Both the position numbers and the translations under genes were made by a program. From contig DAIJ01000025.1 in NCBI GenBank assembly GCA_002498725.1, positions 1 to 23,494 of the forward strand: a stretch of DNA of 23,494 nt, given 5' to 3'. This document shows positions 15,734-23,432 of this stretch, piece after piece; the first letter of the stretch is position 1; every line of letters begins with the position of its first letter. The notes under the pieces are model-generated. The model had not been told where the DNA came from. It worked only from the letters and a program-made list of their open reading frames with translations, and did not search any database. The stretch comes from Euryarchaeota archaeon UBA23. Lineage in GTDB: Archaea > Thermoplasmatota > Poseidoniia > Poseidoniales > Thalassarchaeaceae.

Positions 15734-16366
15734 GTGGTATTCTTGACGCCTGAGGCTTGGGCTGCTTTAGCAAGTGTGTTTATTCTAGGGGCTATGAGTC
15801 CTGGGCCATCTCTAGCAGTCGTATTGCGAAATACCTTAGCAGGAGGTAGAAGTCAAGGAGTAGCTACCGGAATTGGTCATGGGATTGGATTTGGCATCTA
15901 CGCATTTCTTGCAGCATTAGGAATAGCTACTGCTTTATCTATTCATGATGAAACTGAAATTGTCCTAAAGTGGGGAGGGACGGCAATACTAATATGGCTT
16001 GGAATTACATTTCTAAGACACGCTAGTAAAGGTCCACAGACTGGAAAAATCGATAATGAAGGGGACTCATCTGATGTCACAGGATTTGTTCAGGGATTTT
16101 TAGTTGCTCTATTCAATCCAAAAATTTTGGCTTGGATGCTTGCATTATATGCGCCATTTATTGAAGCTGATGTTAGTATTCAAACACTAATGGGTATGGG
16201 AGTTTTAGGAATGACAATTGATGGGACTTGGTATGTCACAGTAGCTACAGTTCTAACAAGAGGAGAAGGAATTCAAAAACTTCGTTCAAAGTCACATATT
16301 ATTGATGGAGCAATGGGATTATTGATGTTCTTATTTGCAGGACTTTTAATGGGTGGATCTATTTAA
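15734..16366 (+). CDS. LysE/RhtB-family amino acid exporter
   Basis: A 210-residue membrane protein with five to six hydrophobic segments, the size and layout of LysE/RhtB exporters. The hallmark near the N-terminus is GAMSPGPSLAVVLRNTLAGGRSQG, followed by a G-rich second helix (IGHGIGFGIYAF). WGGTAILIWLGI, then GFLVALFNPKILAWML in the middle, are also typical. It would export amino acids or analogues. It starts at GTG 15734, two bases after the acyl-CoA synthetase stop, so the two are surely co-transcribed; a TTG at 15743 is a possible later start. No clear ribosome site is visible, as expected for tight coupling. Substrate unknown. Confidence 0.9.
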   Translation: MVFLTPEAWAALASVFILGAMSPGPSLAVVLRNTLAGGRSQGVATGIGHGIGFGIYAFLAALGIATALSIHDETEIVLKWGGTAILIWLGITFLRHASKGPQTGKIDNEGDSSDVTGFVQGFLVALFNPKILAWMLALYAPFIEADVSIQTLMGMGVLGMTIDGTWYVTVATVLTRGEGIQKLRSKSHIIDGAMGLLMFLFAGLLMGGSI

Positions 16367-16433
16367 TAAATCAATCAAAGCATACCACAGATAATTGGAA
16401 AAGTATCTCTAATACTAACCTAGATTTATTGAA

Positions 16434-16450
16434 CCTATTTGGAAAATAGG
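16434..16450. repeat. Short inverted repeat upstream of icmF
   Basis: CCTATT (16434-16439) and AATAGG (16445-16450) form a perfect six-base inverted repeat around a five-base spacer, in the intergenic stretch before the mutase gene. It could be an operator or a small mRNA hairpin. At this size it may also be chance. Confidence 0.3.
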
Positions 16451-16489
16451 AAACGGTTGATTGATGTGGAACTCCTAAGTCGCAGAAGT

Positions 16490-19400
16490 ATGGGGAGCGG
16501 GGCTGAGGTCGAGCAATCGAAAGATTCGGTAACGGATATACCACTCAGAATTGTTACTGCTGCCGCTATATTTGATGGACATGATGTTGCTATAGGGATA
16601 TTCCGCAGAATATTCCAATCAATGGGCTGCGAGGTGATACACCTTGGCCATGACAGGGGTGCCGATGAAGTAGCTAAGGCTGCAATCCAAGAAGATGCGC
16701 ATGCAATAGCAATTACCTCCTATCAGGGCGGAGCAGTGGAAATGTTCACGCATACAAAAGAAATACTAGATGAATCTGAATGTGGGCACATATTTCTGTG
16801 CGGAGGAGGAGGAGGAACTATTCTTCCTTGGGAAATTAAGAAACTAAGAGATGAAGGTATAGCACGGATCTATTCTCCCGATGATGGACGCGAAATGGGA
16901 CTTACAGGCATGGTTGGAGATGCTATAGAAGAAGCGAAAAAGATTGATTTAATGAATAAAAAAAGATTTGATGAATTAAAAGGCCCTATTTCTGCAAATA
17001 ATCATGCTGCAGTAGCTCGTCTCCTCACTCTAGCCGAGAACGGAGACGAAGATAACTTCAGAAAAATACTAGATAATGCCCGTTCCGTTGACCAAAAAAA
17101 CTCTTGTCCAGTTATTGGATTAACTGGAACGGGAGGTGCTGGAAAATCAAGTTTAACAGATGAATTAATGCTAAGAATACAACGTGACAATCCTAGTTCA
17201 AAAATTGCATTGCTTGCTACTGATCCAACTAGAAAAAGAACAGGAGGAGCACTTCTTGGTGACCGAATTAGAATGAATAGCCTATCGGATAATAATTTAT
17301 TCATGCGCTCATTCGCTAGTCGCTCTAGTGGAAGAGAAATTGCTGACTGTATAGGTCGTGCGATAGATGTTTGTAAGTCTGTTGGGTTTGATTTGGTAAT
17401 TGTTGAAACTAGTGGTATTGGACAAGGAAACGATGCGATTACAGAAGTGGCTGATGTTTCACTATACGTAACCACAAGAGAGTATGGTGCTCCAAGTCAA
17501 TTAGAGAAGTTAGCGGCATTAGATTTTGCGGATCTTATTATTTTGAATAAATTTGATAGACCCGGTGCCGAAGATGCACTAAAAGAAATTAGAAAACAAT
17601 TCAAAAGAAATCGTGAGATGTGGGATGCAAAGAATGACGAGATTCCTGTAATTCCTACAATTGCTAGTCAATTTGCTGATGCTGGAGTAGATCTTCTTTG
17701 GCAGAGATTATCAACGATACTAAATGAAAAATACCAACTAAATTTTGATGCTTCCGAAGCACGTCTTGGAAATGACGGACTTCCTCATAGATCTGCACCA
17801 ATACCTCCTGAAAGACAAGGTTATCTTGCTGAGGTGGCAGCATCTGTTAGAGAATATCACGAAAGAACAGAAGAAGTTTCAAGAAATGTACGATTAGTGC
17901 AACAATTAGAGGCCGCAGCAAAACAAATGCGCAAATCAAATCGACTGACTTCAGCAGCAGATCTTACTGCTGAAGCGGAGCAAATACGTGAACGTGTTCC
18001 TTCAAATGCATGGGATATTTTGAAAGAATATGATGAACGCTATCTAGCATATAAGTCTGGAAAGACAAATTACACCGTTAGGAATAAAGAAATTTCTGTT
18101 GAGACTACAAAAGAAACCCTTAGTGGGCTCGACCTTCCTAGAGTTGCTCTTCCCGAAACTGATGATTGGGGTGAAAAAATAAGTTGGATTCGTTCGGAGA
18201 ATGTACCGGGAGCATTCCCCTTTACTGCAGGAGTTTTCCCATTCAAACGCGAAGATGAGATTCCAATTCGAATGTTTGCTGGAGAGGGTAGTGCTGAACG
18301 TACTAACAAAAGATTCCATTTCCTATCTGAAGGACAGCCATTCAGTCGATTATCAACGGCCTTTGATTCACCTTCACTTTATGGAAGAGATCCTGAAGTT
18401 AGATTGGACATTTTTGGAAAAGTCTGTGAATCAGGAGTTTCTATTTCAACTGTTGAGGAAATGGAAAAACTGTACGAAGGTTTTGATCTATGTGCCCCAC
18501 ATACATCAACATCGAAAACTATCAATGGGAACTATTGGTGGCATTTGGCGGCATTCTTTAATGTAGCAATTCGACAACAGGTAAACAAATTTAAGAAAGA
18601 AAATGGAAGACTTCCTAATGATCAAGAACGTAATGAGATAAAGGCTTGGACCTTGTCAAATGTAAGGGGAACTGTTCAGGCAGATCAATTGAAAGAATCG
18701 ATGGGTCAGAATACTCTTGTATTCAATCTAGACACCGCTCTTCGTATGATGGGTGATGTTGCAGAATACTATGTACAGAATAATATTCGTAACCATTACT
18801 TTGTATCAATTTCAGGATATCATATTGCAGAAGCCGGGGCAAATCCAATTACCCAGGCTGCACTTACGCTTAGTAACGGACTAACTTATGTAGAATTATT
18901 CCGAGCAAGAGGACTTGACCCCGACAAGTTCCTCAGGAACTTTAGTTGGTTTTTCTCTAATGGCATGGACCCAGAATATGCAGTAATTGGCCGAGTTGCA
19001 AGAAGAATTTGGGCCATCTCTATGCGTGAAATATACGGAGTAGGACATAGGGGTCAACAACTCAAATACCACATACAATCGAGTGGTAGAAGCCTGCACG
19101 CTCAAGAATTTACATTCAATGACTATAGAACTACATTACAAGCATTGTACGCATTAGCCGACAATGCTAATTCATTACACACAAATTCTCGTGATGAAGC
19201 ATTTGGTACACCAACTGAGGAAACTGTCAGAGATTCAATGGCAATACAAATGATACTAACAAAAGAATATGGTTTACTAGCTAATGAAAATCCAATGCAA
19301 GGATCTTATCTTTCAACATGGTTAACTGACAGAGTGGAAGAAGAGATATTACGAATCTTTGAGGAAATGCATAGAAGAGGTGGAGTTCTAGGCTCACTGG

Positions 19401-19783
19401 AGGTTAATTTCCAGAGAAACCGTATACAGGAGGAATCAATGTTATACGAACATAGAAAGCATTCTGGAGAATTACCAATTGTTGGAGTAAACACATTCAC
19501 AAATCCTGATGCAGTAACATTGTCTGCCGATGATGCTGAAGCATTTGATATAGATGTGACTAGATCTGATCTGGATGAAAAACACATGGTGATTGAGAGA
19601 AATATTATGTTCAAGAAAGAAAATCAAGATTTGGCGAAAGAAGGGCTTGAAAGGTTAAAACAGACTGCAAGAGATGGCGGTAATCTGTTTGAAGTGATGA
19701 TGGATATTGTTGAATATTGTACTGTCGGACAAGTAACCCAAGCACTATTCGAAACTGGTGGTAAATTCCGTCGAAATATGTGA
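16490..19783 (+). CDS. icmF: Fused B12-dependent acyl-CoA mutase with G-protein chaperone domain (IcmF)
   Basis: A 1097-residue single-chain mutase. Domain order: a B12-binding domain (about 15-160) with DGHD at 29-32, SYQGG and GGGGGTI; a MeaB-type GTPase chaperone (about 205-430) with Walker A GTGGAGKSS (213-221), ETSG and NKFD; a linker; and the (beta/alpha)8 substrate domain (about 530-1097), ending TQALFETGGKFRRNM. This is the IcmF architecture: isobutyryl-CoA/butyryl-CoA or related branched acyl-CoA interconversion with adenosylcobalamin, the GTPase loading and protecting the cofactor. The sequence is odd at residues 677-683, where the usual TINGPAP of the mutase family reads TINGNYW (18518-18538), so the pocket may differ. 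The ATG at 16490 gives a family-like start just before RIVTAA; a TTG at 16439 would add 17 residues. No other mutase subunit is nearby. Confidence 0.93.
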   Translation: MGSGAEVEQSKDSVTDIPLRIVTAAAIFDGHDVAIGIFRRIFQSMGCEVIHLGHDRGADEVAKAAIQEDAHAIAITSYQGGAVEMFTHTKEILDESECGHIFLCGGGGGTILPWEIKKLRDEGIARIYSPDDGREMGLTGMVGDAIEEAKKIDLMNKKRFDELKGPISANNHAAVARLLTLAENGDEDNFRKILDNARSVDQKNSCPVIGLTGTGGAGKSSLTDELMLRIQRDNPSSKIALLATDPTRKRTGGALLGDRIRMNSLSDNNLFMRSFASRSSGREIADCIGRAIDVCKSVGFDLVIVETSGIGQGNDAITEVADVSLYVTTREYGAPSQLEKLAALDFADLIILNKFDRPGAEDALKEIRKQFKRNREMWDAKNDEIPVIPTIASQFADAGVDLLWQRLSTILNEKYQLNFDASEARLGNDGLPHRSAPIPPERQGYLAEVAASVREYHERTEEVSRNVRLVQQLEAAAKQMRKSNRLTSAADLTAEAEQIRERVPSNAWDILKEYDERYLAYKSGKTNYTVRNKEISVETTKETLSGLDLPRVALPETDDWGEKISWIRSENVPGAFPFTAGVFPFKREDEIPIRMFAGEGSAERTNKRFHFLSEGQPFSRLSTAFDSPSLYGRDPEVRLDIFGKVCESGVSISTVEEMEKLYEGFDLCAPHTSTSKTINGNYWWHLAAFFNVAIRQQVNKFKKENGRLPNDQERNEIKAWTLSNVRGTVQADQLKESMGQNTLVFNLDTALRMMGDVAEYYVQNNIRNHYFVSISGYHIAEAGANPITQAALTLSNGLTYVELFRARGLDPDKFLRNFSWFFSNGMDPEYAVIGRVARRIWAISMREIYGVGHRGQQLKYHIQSSGRSLHAQEFTFNDYRTTLQALYALADNANSLHTNSRDEAFGTPTEETVRDSMAIQMILTKEYGLLANENPMQGSYLSTWLTDRVEEEILRIFEEMHRRGGVLGSLEVNFQRNRIQEESMLYEHRKHSGELPIVGVNTFTNPDAVTLSADDAEAFDIDVTRSDLDEKHMVIERNIMFKKENQDLAKEGLERLKQTARDGGNLFEVMMDIVEYCTVGQVTQALFETGGKFRRNM

Positions 19784-19790
19784 AAAGGTG

Positions 19791-19798
19791 TTTTTTTT
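19791..19798 (+). terminator. Oligo-T terminator after icmF
   Basis: A run of eight T residues begins seven bases after the icmF stop codon, with no stem needed, the usual form of intrinsic termination in archaea. It separates icmF from the acyltransferase gene and its own TATA-like box. Confidence 0.6.
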
Positions 19799-19814
19799 GG
19801 ATGCTATAGAGTCC

Positions 19815-19822
19815 AATAATAA
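19815..19822 (+). promoter_or_regulatory. Putative TATA box for the acyltransferase gene
   Basis: AATAATAA is centred about 29 bases before ATG 19848 and lies after the T-run, supporting an independent, leaderless transcript from this ATG rather than the longer frame from 19758. Confidence 0.4.
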
Positions 19823-19847
19823 TCCCAAGCTCCATGTTTTGGATAAT

Positions 19848-21131
19848 ATGGAATCCAAAAAAAATGTTCGTAGGCATGACATCGACTGGCTTCGAGTAAT
19901 TCTCTTTGCACTATTAATTTGGTTTCACTATGCTGTGTTTTCATTGAGTCAACTTTTTGGTGAAGAAACTAGTATGGAAATTTTCAATTTACCACTGTTT
20001 TTTGTAATTGGTGTAATGCACCAATGGAGATTGGCAGCCTTATTTGTAATTTCAGGGATGGGGACCGCTTTTGCATTCCGGAGAAGAACTTGGAAGATAT
20101 ATCTAAGAGAAAGAGGAACTAGACTAGGAATACCTCTGTTATTTGGAATTTATATTCTCTTTATTGGAATTTTTGAATTTGGCTCTAAAACAAAATTGTT
20201 GTTTACAATTTTTCCAGGAGCAGAAGAGATGCCATATGCTCACCTCTGGTTCATCTATAACCTACTAATCTACTCCATACTTTTAACGCCACTTTTCTCC
20301 CATGTTAGGAATAATCCAGAAGGCAGATTAGTCCAAGGCATTCGTTCATTACTAAATGTAAGATATGGATTAGGTCTATTACTGGTTCCACCACTCATAC
20401 TCGCAATCAATGGTATTCTGTTCAAACCTTGGGAGTTTGGAGAAGTAGGGATGTGGTGGGAATTCTCACGGTATTTGCTGTACTTCCTGTTTGGTTACCT
20501 TATGATTTCTGCTAAGGAAGAATACTTTGTAGCAATAGATAAAATCAGACTTCCTGTAACTATCGCGACACCGATTCTTGCGATTGTTTGGTTCATCAGT
20601 GGTGAAATATTTGGAATTCCAGAAGTATATTCAGGGGGATGGGTAGACCAAGGATATGACGCTTTCTCACTCAATGCAACAATTGCCGCTTTGATTCAAT
20701 CATTTCATGCTTGGTTTTGGTGCTTATTTATCTTTAGTTGGGCCTCAAAATTACTCAATAGACCAAGTAAATGGTTATCCTATCTGAATGAAGCAGTATA
20801 TCCAACCTACATAGTCCATATGCATCTAACATTCTTCCCGATAGTGGTCTTTGGAATCCTTGGATTTGGATATTATCTAGGACTTGCATTAGGTACTATC
20901 TTTGTTACTATTGGAGTAATGGTTTGTTTTGAAATTGTAAGACGTGCTACTTTTGCAAGAGTTTTATTTGGAATAAAAGGCGGCCATGAAGAAGTAAAGA
21001 AATTATTTCCATATAACCAAACAGAAAGTAGAGAAATCAGAATTCTAATTGAATTAATATTCCATGGTTTGACGACTTTAATGACTATCGGATTATTGGC
21101 TTTACTAATTGGTGCAGAAGTTTTAGGTTAA
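19848..21131 (+). CDS. Acyltransferase-3 family membrane protein (OpgC/MdoC-like)
   Basis: A 427-residue integral membrane protein with about ten TM helices. It begins RRHDIDWLRVILFALLI-x-FH, the hallmark of the acyltransferase 3 family, in which the first-helix histidine is catalytic. An Arg-rich loop (AFAFRRRTW), AHLWFIYNLLIYS, and YPTYIVHMHLTFFPI near the C-terminus fit the same family. Members move acyl groups such as acetyl or succinyl from the cytoplasm onto surface glycans, lipids or antibiotics. The closest style is OpgC/MdoC, which succinylates periplasmic glucans. The open frame from 19758 includes the end of icmF and the terminator and is not used; ATG 19848 follows a TATA-like box at the right distance. 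Its stop overlaps the convergent zinc-finger gene by four bases. Substrate unknown. Confidence 0.88.
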   Translation: MESKKNVRRHDIDWLRVILFALLIWFHYAVFSLSQLFGEETSMEIFNLPLFFVIGVMHQWRLAALFVISGMGTAFAFRRRTWKIYLRERGTRLGIPLLFGIYILFIGIFEFGSKTKLLFTIFPGAEEMPYAHLWFIYNLLIYSILLTPLFSHVRNNPEGRLVQGIRSLLNVRYGLGLLLVPPLILAINGILFKPWEFGEVGMWWEFSRYLLYFLFGYLMISAKEEYFVAIDKIRLPVTIATPILAIVWFISGEIFGIPEVYSGGWVDQGYDAFSLNATIAALIQSFHAWFWCLFIFSWASKLLNRPSKWLSYLNEAVYPTYIVHMHLTFFPIVVFGILGFGYYLGLALGTIFVTIGVMVCFEIVRRATFARVLFGIKGGHEEVKKLFPYNQTESREIRILIELIFHGLTTLMTIGLLALLIGAEVLG

Positions 21132-21370
21132 ATTCCACCCATTTGTTGGATAATTGCATCCTGTGAATTTTCAAATTCATGAAACGCTCTATGACCTGCA
21201 ATGAATCCCCCTGCATGACGTTTAGTTCCTAGGAATTCCTCGCCACAAGCAGGACAAACAACCTTTACAATCTCTGCTTGAGTATAATATCCATCAGTTG
21301 CAACAAGATCTTTTATTTTACCAATATCGTCCTCATTTAGATCATCAATACTTCCTGCATCATTGGACAT
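21128..21370 (-). CDS. Small C2H2-type zinc-finger-like protein
   Basis: An 80-residue protein with an acidic, helical N-terminus (residues 8-22) and one zinc-binding-like unit: Cys39-x2-Cys42, then His60-x3-His64, with another His at 52. The spacing resembles a C2H2 finger with an extended loop (17 residues rather than the common 12). The segment YYTQAEIVKVVCPACG looks like a beta hairpin leading into the finger. It could bind nucleic acid or protein; the function is unknown. It is the last gene of the mutM-aquaporin group: its ATG immediately follows the aquaporin TAA and has an AGGTGAT ribosome site inside the preceding codons. The real-gene call rests on that site and on the conserved-looking motif. 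Confidence 0.75.
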   Translation of the reverse strand: MSNDAGSIDDLNEDDIGKIKDLVATDGYYTQAEIVKVVCPACGEEFLGTKRHAGGFIAGHRAFHEFENSQDAIIQQMGGI

Positions 21371-22015
21371 TTAATCACCTAAAACCATTATCTTGTATGC
21401 CTGAAATGCTAAGACTCCAGCAGCAAATTGAGGTACTAAATGCATCCACAAGTCGGTGGCTTCAACAACTCCCGAAGTAAAAAGTGCCCCAGTCACTGCA
21501 GGATTGAATGAACCTCCTGAAATTTCAGCAACTGTCAATGCACCTGCAAGCACTACGAAAGAGATTGCAGCGCCATAGTATCCATTACCTGCTGTGGACT
21601 CAGTTGTGGCTACATTAAGAATAACGAATACCAAAGCGAAGGTGTATAGGAACTCTGCACTAACTGCTTGTGTAGCATCCATTTCCAGAGCGTTAACACT
21701 AGTTTCTACAAACAATAAGTTCTCTGATGCGAAGGCCGCAAGGATTCCAGCGATAACTTGAGCCGCAATGTAAGGGACTACGTCTTCCTTTTCACAAGCG
21801 CCCCGTAACCATACAGCTACGGTGACTGCTGGGTTGAAGTGAGCACCGGATATGTGACCGACTCCGTAGATCATCACCATCAACGTTGCAGCAATAGCGA
21901 ATGGAGCATATTCTCCAGCAGATCCGTGCACGGCGGCGGTGCATATCGTCAAGGCTAGGAAGAAAGTTCCAATGAATTCAGCAATCAATTTCTGTTGCAG
22001 TGTGTACTCTGCCAT
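21371..22015 (-). CDS. Aquaporin-family (MIP) channel with a non-standard selectivity filter
   Basis: A 214-residue channel with six TM helices and two half-helices, each carrying an NPA motif: HFNPAVT (Asn61) and SFNPAVT (Asn171). Aligned without gaps to my memory of E. coli AqpZ around the NPA motifs, the aromatic/arginine filter residues Phe43, His174, Thr183 and Arg189 correspond to Ile41, Ala159, Gly168 and Val174. The arginine after the second NPA, nearly universal in the family, is therefore missing and the pore should be wider and apolar, so water or glycerol specificity cannot be assumed. ATG 22015 (MAEYTLQQKL) gives the usual short N-terminus. An in-frame ATG at 22078 would add 21 residues and overlap the end of mutM. 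The gene sits between mutM and the zinc-finger gene on the same strand. Confidence 0.9.
   Translation of the reverse strand: MAEYTLQQKLIAEFIGTFFLALTICTAAVHGSAGEYAPFAIAATLMVMIYGVGHISGAHFNPAVTVAVWLRGACEKEDVVPYIAAQVIAGILAAFASENLLFVETSVNALEMDATQAVSAEFLYTFALVFVILNVATTESTAGNGYYGAAISFVVLAGALTVAEISGGSFNPAVTGALFTSGVVEATDLWMHLVPQFAAGVLAFQAYKIMVLGD
21374..21380 (-). promoter_or_regulatory. Ribosome binding site of the zinc-finger gene
   Basis: AGGTGAT on the minus strand, within the last codons of the aquaporin gene, is followed by the aquaporin TAA and then directly by the zinc-finger ATG. The arrangement implies translational coupling. Confidence 0.65.
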
Positions 22016-22065
22016 ACCCTTCACACCGAACAGATGCCCTTGAACATTCTCCGAAAAATGTACTT

Positions 22066-22914
22066 TCAACGTTGACATCTAGGGCAATAAAATGTTGATC
22101 GACCTGATTGAACAATTCTCCGGATTATTCCATTACAACCATCTCGATTACAGGATTCAGATTCACGATTGAAGACTGTAAATTGTTGAGGAAAGTATCC
22201 AAGGTCGCTATCCCCAGAAACTCCTCTGAAATCAGAGATTGTGGAACCACCGACTCTAATTGCTTCTGCAATTACTTCATTAGTTTGTGTATGAATTCTC
22301 TCTATTGCCTTATTTATTTTAGAACTCTTGCCGGCCACATCAGCAGACTTGCGTTTAGGAGAAATTTTTGATCTATGTAATATCTCACTAACGTATATAT
22401 TACCTAAACCAGAAACTATTTTCTGATCTAACAAACTTGTTTTTATCGGACTTTGTCGGCCATGAAGACCCTCTTTTAGAGCCTCTTTAGTGAATTCTTT
22501 AGTTAATGGTTCAGGGCCTAAATTCGCAAGAAGCTTGTGTTTATCACTGTTAATCGTTGGAAATAGATCCATAATCCCAAAACGGCGATGATCGCTATAT
22601 GTAGCAGTTAATGCGCCATTATCTAATTCAATATGGACATGATCGTGTTTACCATTTCCATCAGAATTTATTGTCCAGATGCCAGTCATACCAAGATGAC
22701 TTAGCCAAGTATTACCATTATCAAGGCGTATTAGTAAATATTTTGACATGCGATCTATATCCTGAATTCTAGAATTTACCAATCCTTCTTCAAATCCTTC
22801 TGGAAAGGGAAACCTAAGATCAGGTCGGCGTAAATCGACGAAAGTTATCATTCTTCCAACCAAATTAGGGACTAATCCTCGACGGACTGTTTCTACCTCT
22901 GGCATCTCAGGCAT
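22066..22914 (-). CDS. mutM: Formamidopyrimidine-DNA glycosylase MutM/Fpg
   Basis: A 282-residue bifunctional DNA glycosylase/AP lyase that removes oxidised purines such as 8-oxoguanine. Starting at ATG 22914 it reads MPEMPEVETVRRGL, the canonical Fpg N-terminus in which the Pro after Met is the catalytic nucleophile. The longer open frame from 22974 would bury this proline and cannot be right. MSKYLLIRL carries the conserved lysine, HLGMTG the next motif, and YSDHRRFG the DNA-intercalating region. LLDQKIVSGLGNIYVSE is the helix-two-turn-helix. The C-terminus has a zinc finger of the form C-x4-C-x16-C-x2-C. All catalytic parts are present. An AT-rich box is about 31 bases upstream. The enzyme is mainly bacterial, so horizontal acquisition is likely (inference). 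It heads a group with the aquaporin and zinc-finger genes. Confidence 0.95.
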   Translation of the reverse strand: MPEMPEVETVRRGLVPNLVGRMITFVDLRRPDLRFPFPEGFEEGLVNSRIQDIDRMSKYLLIRLDNGNTWLSHLGMTGIWTINSDGNGKHDHVHIELDNGALTATYSDHRRFGIMDLFPTINSDKHKLLANLGPEPLTKEFTKEALKEGLHGRQSPIKTSLLDQKIVSGLGNIYVSEILHRSKISPKRKSADVAGKSSKINKAIERIHTQTNEVIAEAIRVGGSTISDFRGVSGDSDLGYFPQQFTVFNRESESCNRDGCNGIIRRIVQSGRSTFYCPRCQR

Positions 22915-22941
22915 GAGTGGAAGCAGGGCAAATAGGCAAAT

Positions 22942-22949
22942 CATTATGT
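22942..22949 (-). promoter_or_regulatory. Putative TATA box for mutM
   Basis: ACATAATG on the minus strand is centred about 31 bases before the mutM ATG at 22914. It lies inside the falsely extended frame, which is further reason to use the shorter start. Confidence 0.35.
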
Positions 22950-22988
22950 CTACAAACAATTCATTAGGAAACACTGAGACGAAAGCAT

Positions 22989-23417
22989 ATGGAAGAAGGA
23001 GAGGAGGGTGTAGGTGAAAATAATCCTACTACTGAAGAAAAGGCACCTGAAGTTGTGTTTGCAGGTCAGCCTACAACTATCCATGTGAATACAGGACCAC
23101 AAGTTGCGGGAGGAGGAATGCAGGTACAAACTAATGCAGTAGCTGCATTAGTTCTTGCCATACTAGGATTGATGACATTTCTCGGAGCGGCTTCTGGATG
23201 CTGTTTTGGTCCGAGCCTTTGTTTTACAATACCTGCTATGGTAATCGTAAGTTCTGATAAGAAAAAGATTGTAGGTAATACATTACATCCAGATAATGGT
23301 ATGATTAATGCTTCAAATGTAATCAATATAATCAGCCTTGTTTTGGCGCTAATTGGAATTGCATTCTATGTAGTTGTGATAGTCATGCTGGGTGGAATTA
23401 GCGCATTGGGTGCATAA
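22989..23417 (+). CDS. Small membrane protein, DUF4190-like
   Basis: A 142-residue protein with an acidic, disordered N-terminus of about 45 residues and then two to three TM segments: NAVAALVLAILGLMTFLGAA, a cysteine-containing hydrophobic stretch (CCFGPSLCFTIPAMVIV), and IISLVLALIGIAFYVVVIVML. The A-x-x-ALVLAILGL start of the membrane part and the polar loop between the last two helices resemble DUF4190-type two-helix proteins, whose function is unknown. The ATG is well placed: an ATTCATTA box is centred about 26 bases before it. It is divergent from mutM (about 75 bases between the starts) and followed within 16 bases by another gene on the same strand. Confidence 0.75.
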   Translation: MEEGEEGVGENNPTTEEKAPEVVFAGQPTTIHVNTGPQVAGGGMQVQTNAVAALVLAILGLMTFLGAASGCCFGPSLCFTIPAMVIVSSDKKKIVGNTLHPDNGMINASNVINIISLVLALIGIAFYVVVIVMLGGISALGA

Positions 23418-23432
23418 TAAAGGTTGATTCGA

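Noticed and set aside
16367..16489. Possible cobalamin riboswitch before the B12-dependent mutase
   Set aside because: The stretch is only about 120 bases, has one small six-base inverted repeat and no visible B12-box-like conserved core. Riboswitches of this class are also rare in archaea.
17002..17475. 157-codon open frame opposite the icmF GTPase domain
   Set aside because: Antisense to a conserved GTPase with intact motifs; no recognisable protein features.
18201..18566. 121-codon open frame inside icmF on the same strand
   Set aside because: It lies in another frame of the strongly conserved mutase domain and shows no family features; a shadow frame.
19758..19847. Extension of the acyltransferase frame into icmF
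   Set aside because: It overlaps the end of icmF and a T8 terminator. A TATA-like box is placed correctly for the ATG at 19848.
22915..22974. N-terminal extension of mutM from ATG 22974
   Set aside because: Fpg needs proline directly after the initiator Met as its nucleophile, and the canonical N-terminus begins at 22914. The extension also contains the likely promoter.
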